This document shows, in pieces, positions 8,117 through 12,260 of a DNA stretch of 12,260 nt. Source of the DNA: an uncultured Kineosporia sp. (lineage in GTDB: Bacteria; Actinomycetota; Actinomycetes; Actinomycetales; Kineosporiaceae); NCBI GenBank assembly GCA_937859855.1, contig CALMAR010000381.1:1-12260 (forward strand), written 5' to 3'. Below the pieces are notes generated by a model, which was not told the origin of the DNA, did no database searches, and saw only the letters and a program-made list of their open reading frames with translations. How positions within the stretch are numbered: the stretch's first letter is position 1; every line of letters begins with the position of its first letter. Both the position numbers and the translations under genes were made by a program.

Positions 8117-8122
8117 TACCGT
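8117..8122 (+). promoter_or_regulatory. Possible -10 box for the methyltransferase gene
   Basis: TACCGT fits TANNNT and lies nine bases before ATG 8132, where there is no Shine-Dalgarno sequence. This suggests a leaderless or near-leaderless transcript. No -35 is evident, so the call is weak. Confidence 0.35.
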
Positions 8123-8131
8123 GCAGCCACC

Positions 8132-9139
8132 ATGACCGCGATCGATCTCGACCGGCCGATTCAGGACGACCTGATCCTGCGCACCCTGCCGGGAGCGGTC
8201 GACTATCTGGCCGAGGATCTCCGCCAGCTCGGTGCGATCATCGGGCGCCGCTACCGAAACGGGTTGCGGGTCAGCTATCACGGCGCGTTGCGCCCGCTCG
8301 CGCAGGTGCGCTACTTCGACGTCTGCAGCATCCCGTTCGACGACGGCGCCGGCCTGGAACGCCTGGTCCGCTCCCGCGCCCAGGGTGTGCTCAGCGCACT
8401 GAACACCGCTGCGCCGCTACGATTTCGGGTCGCCGACATCGGAGAGCAGCGCTGGCTTCTGCGTGAGCACCTGGAAAGCGCTCTGGGCTGGGTCAATTCA
8501 GCCAGCGAGTGGGACGTCAACATCGATCGGTTCAACGACCGGCTGGTGGCCGAGGCCGGCCCATTGTTCCTGACCCAGCGGTTCGGCGAGCTGGAACGGA
8601 TGCCGGCGTCGACCAATCCGGTGATCGCAGCGGTGATGGTGCGGCTGGCCAAGCCCGTCCCGGGCGACGTCGTCCTTGATCCGTTCTGCGGCGCCGGCAC
8701 CCTGCTGACCATCGCCGGTGAGACGGCGCCCGGCCTGAGCCTGGTCGGCTGCGACCGCAATCCGGGCTGGCTTGCCCTGGCCGGGCACAATCTGGCCAGC
8801 CGCGGGCTGCGGGGCCGGCTGATCGAGGGCGATGCCCGGCGTCTTCCGCTGGAGGACGGCGGTGTGGACCGCGTCGTCGCGAACCTGCCGTTCGGCAAGC
8901 GCATCGGCTCGCACCAGGGCAACACCGATCTGTATCCAGCCGCGCTGCGAGAGATCGCCCGGGTGATGCATGCCCGTAGCCGGGCCGTGCTGCTCACCGA
9001 CGACAAGCGGCTGTTCAAGCAGAGCGTGCAGCGCACACCGCTGATCCGGGTGGTGAAGGAGATCATGCTCGAGCAGCACGGCGGCCTGCATCCGACGGCG
9101 TACGTGATCAGTAAGCGCGGCGGCTCCCAGCGGCACTAG
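8132..9139 (+). CDS. tRNA (guanine-N2)-methyltransferase-like protein (TrmN/Trm14 type)
   Basis: The 335-residue protein looks like a UPF0020-type RNA methyltransferase. The N-terminal half (about 1-150), starting with LRTLPGAVDYLAEDLRQLG, resembles the ferredoxin-like and THUMP region that grips tRNA, but it is diverged. The C-terminal half is a Rossmann methyltransferase with SAM motif DPFCGAGT (183-190), the acidic strand end GCDRNP (206-211), GDARRLPL (233-240) and the catalytic tetrapeptide NLPF (251-254), followed by GKRIG. NLPF is the N-[LP]-P-[FY] motif of N2-guanine and N6-adenine methyltransferases, and NLPFG is the form in TrmN/Trm14, so m2G formation in tRNA is the best guess. Upstream in-frame GTG codons exist (8051, 8102), but the protein reads best from ATG 8132. 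The relic hydrolase reading starts one base after the stop. Confidence 0.82.
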   Translation: MTAIDLDRPIQDDLILRTLPGAVDYLAEDLRQLGAIIGRRYRNGLRVSYHGALRPLAQVRYFDVCSIPFDDGAGLERLVRSRAQGVLSALNTAAPLRFRVADIGEQRWLLREHLESALGWVNSASEWDVNIDRFNDRLVAEAGPLFLTQRFGELERMPASTNPVIAAVMVRLAKPVPGDVVLDPFCGAGTLLTIAGETAPGLSLVGCDRNPGWLALAGHNLASRGLRGRLIEGDARRLPLEDGGVDRVVANLPFGKRIGSHQGNTDLYPAALREIARVMHARSRAVLLTDDKRLFKQSVQRTPLIRVVKEIMLEQHGGLHPTAYVISKRGGSQRH

Positions 9140-9140
9140 C

Positions 9141-9519
9141 GTGCCTACCGTGACGAGCGGCACGGATAAGAGCATGAGCAAGAGCATGGTGCTGTTGCCC
9201 GGGGTCCGGTCCAGCCGCACCATGTGGTGGCGGGCCGAGCAGGACCTGACCGAACTGGGCTGTACCGTGCACGCACTCGACCTGCTCGGACACGGCCACG
9301 CTCGAACGGTGGTCAGCCGCATGGCCGCGAAAGACGGCGGCTTCGCCCGCAGGATCGTGCGCGAAGACCCGCCCGGCCGCAGGCCCGGTGCCGCCGGGGG
9401 ACGGGAACCGTGGCCGCGGGCCTGAAGGCCGACTACGCCCGGTGATCGACCAGCTGGGCCCGGCCGCTTCGCCGTGATCCGCGGTGGCCACAGCATCCAC
9501 CGGCACCGGCCTAGCGGAC
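9141..9519 (+). pseudogene. Decayed alpha/beta-hydrolase gene
   Basis: From 9141 one frame reads like the N-terminus of an alpha/beta hydrolase: VLLPGVRSSRTMWW, then LTELGCTVHALDLLGHGHAR. It then jumps to a later segment, RMAAKDGGFARRIVREDPPG, resembling the region after the nucleophile elbow; the expected G-x-S-x-G elbow is absent. A stop at 9423-9425 and frame changes follow (AAGLKADYAR reads in another frame). Finally RFAVIRGGHSIHRHRP (around 9465-9513) resembles the C-terminal catalytic-His segment. The whole is about 380 bp against roughly 750-850 for an intact gene, so there is at least one internal deletion plus frame lesions. The family call rests on remembered motifs. It may still make a 94-residue peptide, but a working hydrolase is very unlikely. 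It converges on the ABC-F gene. Confidence 0.62.
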
Positions 9520-9540
9520 CCGGCACCGGCCTAGCGGACC
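9501..9540. repeat. 20-bp perfect tandem duplication at the ABC-F 3' end
   Basis: CGGCACCGGCCTAGCGGACC occurs twice head to tail, at 9501-9520 and 9521-9540. Each unit contains CTA, which read on the minus strand is TAG. The copy at 9531-9533 is the ABC-F stop and the other (9511-9513) is a spare. The left unit also carries the end of the hydrolase relic. Confidence 0.9.
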
Positions 9541-11222
9541 CGCTGGACCCGGCCCTCGTCCCAGACCGGCTGGTCCGATTCGTAGACCTCGCCATCGGCG
9601 CCGAAGACCAGGAACCGGTCGAAGGACCGCGCGAACCAGCGGTCGTGCGTCACCGCGATCACCGTGCCTTCGAACGTGGCCAGCCCGTGTTCCAGGGCCT
9701 CAGCCGACTGCAGGTCGAGATTGTCGGTCGGCTCGTCCAGCAGGAGCAGGGTGGCGCCGGACAGCTCCAACAGCAGGATCTGGAACCGCGCCTGCTGCCC
9801 GCCGGACAGGGTCTCGAACACCTGCTCGGCCTGACGGGCCAGCTCATAACGGTCCAGCACCCGGCTGGCCTGCTCCCTTGGCATCCCCGGGCGGTGCGCC
9901 GTGCCCCGATGCAGGATCTCGATCAGGGTGCGGCCGAGCAGTTCTGGATGCTGGTGGGTCTGGGCGAACCAGCCGGGCCGCACCCGCGCGCCCAGCCGGG
10001 CCCGGCCGGTGTGCGGCACCGGCGCAATGGCCTGCCCGTCGCCCGCGTCCACCGGGCGGTGCTCGGCGTCCGGGTCGGTGCCGCCGGCGGCCAGCAACCG
10101 GAGGAAGTGCGACTTGCCCGAACCGTTCGACCCGAGCACCGCGACCCGGTCCCCGAACCACAGTTCGGTGCCGAAGGGCCGCATCAGACCAGTCATTTCC
10201 AGGCCATCACAGATGACCGCGCGCTTTCCGGTCCGGCCGCCGCGCAATCGCATGGTGATGTTCTGTTCCAGCGGAACCGCTTCCGGCGGCCCGGCGTTCT
10301 CGAACCGAGCCAGCCGGGTCTGGGCCGCGTGATACTGCGCGGCCATGCCGTCGTTGTTGGCGGCCTTGATCCGCAACATCAGGACGAGGGCCTTCAGTTT
10401 GGCGTGCTCCTCATCCCAGCGCCGGCGCAGCTCTTCGAGCCGGGAAGTGCGATCGGCCCGGGCCTGCGCATAGGTCGAGAAGCCGCCTCCATAGACCCAG
10501 GTGCTGGCTCCGCTGGCTCGCGGCTCCAGGGTGATGATGCGCTGAGCAACCCGATCGAGCAGAGCCCGGTCGTGGCTGATCATCAGCACGGTCTTCTGAG
10601 TTGCCAGCAGCCGATCCTCCAGCCAGCGCTTGGCCGGGACATCGAGATAGTTGTCCGGCTCGTCCAGCAGCAGGACATCGTCCGGGCCGGCCAGCAGCGC
10701 CTCGAGCACCAGCCGTTTCTGCTCGCCGCCGCTCAGCGAGCTGACCGGCCGGTACTGCACGCGCTCGAACGCCGACCCCAGCGCCGAGGTGGTGCATACA
10801 TCCCAGAGGGTCTCGGCGTCGTAGCCGCCGACGTCGGCCCAGTCGGCCAGTGCCTGCGCGTAGCCGAGCTGAGCGGAGTGGTCGTCCACCTGCATGATCG
10901 CCAGCTCAGCGCGCTCCAGCTCCCGCCCGGCCTGCCGGATCGGGGCGGGGGCAACGCCGAGCAGCAGGTCCCGCACGGTTGTCTCGTCGCGCAGGCTGCC
11001 GATGAACTGGCGCATCACCCCGAGTCCGCCACCGCGGGCCACCGAGCCGCCGTGTGGTTCCAGGTCGCCGGCGATGATTCGGATCAGGGTGGTCTTGCCA
11101 GTGCCATTCGGCCCGACCAGTGCGGCCACGTCGCCGTCGCCGACCCGGAACGAGACCTCGTCCAGCAGGGGCCGCCCGTCAGGAAGCACGAAGGACACCC
11201 CGTTGACGTCCACGTGTCCCAT
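9531..11222 (-). CDS. ABC-F family ATP-binding cassette protein
   Basis: This 563-residue protein has two ABC ATPase domains and no membrane segment, which defines ABC-F proteins; these act on ribosomes rather than in transport. Domain 1 has Walker A GPNGTGKTT (37-45), signature LSGGEQKR (163-170), Walker B LLLDEPDNYLD (184-194) and an ISHDR switch (215-219). A charged linker (about 250-315) contains the arm-like stretch rich in Arg, Glu and Lys. Domain 2 has GSNGSGKS (364-371), LSGGQQAR (472-479), LLLLDEPTDNLDL (492-504) and VTHDR (524-528). Both catalytic glutamates are present. Members include EttA-like translation factors and antibiotic-resistance (ARE) proteins; which applies cannot be told from the sequence. 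The ribosome binding site at ATG 11222 is weak. It lies 53 nt after the DUF5709 gene, possibly in one operon, and ends within the 20-bp duplication. Confidence 0.93.
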   Translation of the reverse strand: MGHVDVNGVSFVLPDGRPLLDEVSFRVGDGDVAALVGPNGTGKTTLIRIIAGDLEPHGGSVARGGGLGVMRQFIGSLRDETTVRDLLLGVAPAPIRQAGRELERAELAIMQVDDHSAQLGYAQALADWADVGGYDAETLWDVCTTSALGSAFERVQYRPVSSLSGGEQKRLVLEALLAGPDDVLLLDEPDNYLDVPAKRWLEDRLLATQKTVLMISHDRALLDRVAQRIITLEPRASGASTWVYGGGFSTYAQARADRTSRLEELRRRWDEEHAKLKALVLMLRIKAANNDGMAAQYHAAQTRLARFENAGPPEAVPLEQNITMRLRGGRTGKRAVICDGLEMTGLMRPFGTELWFGDRVAVLGSNGSGKSHFLRLLAAGGTDPDAEHRPVDAGDGQAIAPVPHTGRARLGARVRPGWFAQTHQHPELLGRTLIEILHRGTAHRPGMPREQASRVLDRYELARQAEQVFETLSGGQQARFQILLLELSGATLLLLDEPTDNLDLQSAEALEHGLATFEGTVIAVTHDRWFARSFDRFLVFGADGEVYESDQPVWDEGRVQRVR

Positions 11223-11275
11223 CCCGGCAGTCTCTCAACCGGCCGGGCGCGGCGGCCACCAGTTATTGGGACCTG

Positions 11276-11749
11276 TCAGTCCGGAATGATGTGGACGGCA
11301 GCCTCTTCGGCGCTGGCAGCTCCGGCGTCGACGCCGACATCGTCGCCGATCAGATCCTTCTCCCGGTCCTCGTGCGCGCCTTCGTCCGGATCGACCAGCC
11401 GGCCGGCCCGCTCGTCGCCGACCTCGCCGTAGGCCAGGTCGTCCTGGTCGACCGTGCTCGCGTCGACCTCGTCCGCCTCGTCGCCGTCCTGGTCCTTGGT
11501 CTCCAGGGTGAGGTCGCTGGCCAGGTTGGGGTCGGGTACCTCCTGGGCGTACCGCTGCTCGAAGCTCTCGCCCTCCTGCTCCTCCGCCAGCGTGGTGCCG
11601 AACTTGGTGTTCTGCGGCTCGCGGTCGGGCGGGGAGTAGCTGGTGTCATACATGGCGTCGACGTTGTCGTCGCCGAACGACTGGTCGAGGTCGAGGATGT
11701 CGTCCCGCTCGATGCCGTCATCGCTGGGGTCGTAGATGGACTCGGTCAT
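11276..11749 (-). CDS. DUF5709 family acidic protein
   Basis: The 157-residue protein has 50 Asp/Glu and only 9 Lys/Arg, so it is very acidic and probably largely disordered; it has no signal peptide or membrane segment. Recognisable DUF5709 features are SYSPPDREP (37-45), GTTLAEEQEGESFEQRYAQEVPD (51-73), AGRLVDPDEGAHEDREKD (115-132) and the tail ASAEEAAVHI (145-154). The family is frequent in actinobacteria and its function is unknown to me. ATG 11749 begins MTESIYDPSDD, which suits the family; an upstream in-frame GTG at 11833 would add a basic stretch unlike it. AGGGA lies almost against the ATG, so ribosome binding is not clear. It is followed by the ABC-F gene on the same strand, with 53 nt between. 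Confidence 0.88.
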   Translation of the reverse strand: MTESIYDPSDDGIERDDILDLDQSFGDDNVDAMYDTSYSPPDREPQNTKFGTTLAEEQEGESFEQRYAQEVPDPNLASDLTLETKDQDGDEADEVDASTVDQDDLAYGEVGDERAGRLVDPDEGAHEDREKDLIGDDVGVDAGAASAEEAAVHIIPD

Positions 11750-11831
11750 GTCCCTGACATTCCCATTGCCGGGCTCCAGATGCCAATCGGCCCGGCTCGC
11801 GTGCTCCCTGCTCAGAACGGGCCGCCTCACC

Positions 11832-11889
11832 ACTCGGCAAACCCCGTTTATCCGGCCATTTCAGAGCACAACGCTGGGCTTTGCCGAGT
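11832..11889. repeat. 10-bp inverted repeat upstream of the DUF5709 gene
   Basis: ACTCGGCAAA (11832-11841) is the reverse complement of TTTGCCGAGT (11880-11889), with 38 bp between, in the 268-bp gap between truA and the DUF5709 gene. The spacer is less GC-rich than its surroundings. It could be a paired operator or a promoter-proximal element for the minus-strand genes. The rest of the gap (11890-12017) shows only a short GGCGGT run near 11924-11941 and no gene. Confidence 0.45.
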
Positions 11890-12017
11890 CGGGTGGCGGA
11901 GCTTGGCCGAACGACTGGCGCTTGGCGGTGGCGGTGGCGGTGATCAATGGTTGATGGATTGAGCTTGCCGCGCTTGCCCTGCCCGTTCGCGCCCCTGGTG
12001 AGACTGATGACCGGTGA

Positions 12018-12260
12018 TCACCTCGGCCCGAGACTGCGCATGGCCCGGGCCTGTTCGGCCCGGGCGGCCAGCTGATCATCGGGGGGATAACTGACCTCTT
12101 CCAAGACCAGGCCGTGCGGCGCGACCACGGCTGCCCGCGGATCGCGTACACCGGCGGTCAGGACCTGAAGCGGCCAAGACGCGGGTTGCTTGCCCTGGCC
12201 GACCGGCAGCACGACCCCGATCAGGGCGAGCAGCAACCCGGGCCGGCGGCGCACGTCAGG
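12018..12260 (-). CDS. truA: tRNA pseudouridine(38-40) synthase, C-terminal part
   Basis: The reading runs in from the right edge and gives the last 80 residues. TruA makes pseudouridine at positions 38-40 of tRNA anticodon arms. The visible part has LIGVVLPVGQGKQP, then VLTAGVRDPRAAVVAPHGLVLEEVSYPPD and a helix DQLAARAEQARAMRSL. These match the end of actinobacterial TruA: the VG-G-P loop, the APHGLVLEEV-YP strand that closes the fold, and the short terminal helix. The catalytic Asp domain lies outside the window. Oddity: the well-conserved F...VR-LVG stretch before the loop is not seen; the residues there are RRRPGLLLALIG. The sequence may be diverged, or an error near the edge is possible. 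The stop lies within the palindrome GGTGATCACC (12013-12022). Confidence 0.8.
   Translation of the reverse strand, partial: PDVRRRPGLLLALIGVVLPVGQGKQPASWPLQVLTAGVRDPRAAVVAPHGLVLEEVSYPPDDQLAARAEQARAMRSLGPR

Noticed and set aside
9474..11432. Long plus-strand open frame (652 codons)
   Set aside because: It lies antisense to the ABC-F gene, whose ATPase motifs are all intact; the plus reading is rich in Arg, Pro, Gly and His with no family motif.
11750..11833. Upstream GTG start for the DUF5709 gene
   Set aside because: It adds a basic stretch unlike the acidic family; ATG 11749 gives a family-like N-terminus.
11924..11941. Short GGCGGT run considered as a microsatellite or CRISPR-like repeat
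   Set aside because: Only about three copies without spacers; no CRISPR array or cas gene is seen anywhere in the window.
11861..12151. Minus-strand open frame of 96 codons between truA and DUF5709
   Set aside because: It overlaps the truA end in another frame and shows no motif; composition is unlike its neighbours' coding frames.

Overview
The window is GC-rich, strongly codon-biased DNA of an actinobacterium (class Actinomycetia; genus not determinable by eye). The gene content supports this. An S9 protein with an acidic N-terminal extension, an actinobacterial type I pantothenate kinase, a DUF5709 protein, and the cluster truA ... rplM-rpsI-glmM ... glmS are all typical of high-GC Gram-positives.

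Layout, left to right. (1) Positions 1-657 (minus): the N-terminal part of a methylenetetrahydrofolate reductase-like protein that runs off the left edge and carries a four-cysteine motif at its N-terminus. (2) A spacer with palindromes, then glmS (minus). (3) coaA (plus), divergent from glmS. (4) The block rplM-rpsI-glmM (minus), read from a recognisable promoter near 6.5 kb through a structured leader. (5) Divergent from it, a soluble transhydrogenase gene (sthA, plus), then a tRNA-guanine-N2-methyltransferase-like gene (plus). (6) A decayed alpha/beta-hydrolase gene, about 380 bp, ending in a 20-bp tandem duplication. (7) An ABC-F ATPase (minus), preceded by a DUF5709 acidic protein (minus). 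(8) The C-terminal end of truA (minus), which runs off the right edge.

Functionally, glmM and glmS supply glucosamine phosphates for UDP-GlcNAc and hence peptidoglycan, and coaA starts coenzyme A synthesis. rplM and rpsI are ribosomal proteins; TruA, the methyltransferase and probably the ABC-F protein act on tRNA or the ribosome. This is therefore a growth and translation housekeeping locus. The sthA to DUF5709 segment lies between truA and rplM, two genes I remember as closely linked in many actinobacteria, so it looks like a local rearrangement or insertion.

I see no CRISPR array, insertion sequence, phage gene, tRNA or rRNA, and no convincing new multi-gene system. The most interesting non-coding signals are the hairpin in the rplM leader, paired hairpins between rpsI and glmM, a recurring CATGATC-containing hairpin after glmS, coaA and sthA, and the hydrolase relic with its adjacent tandem duplication.
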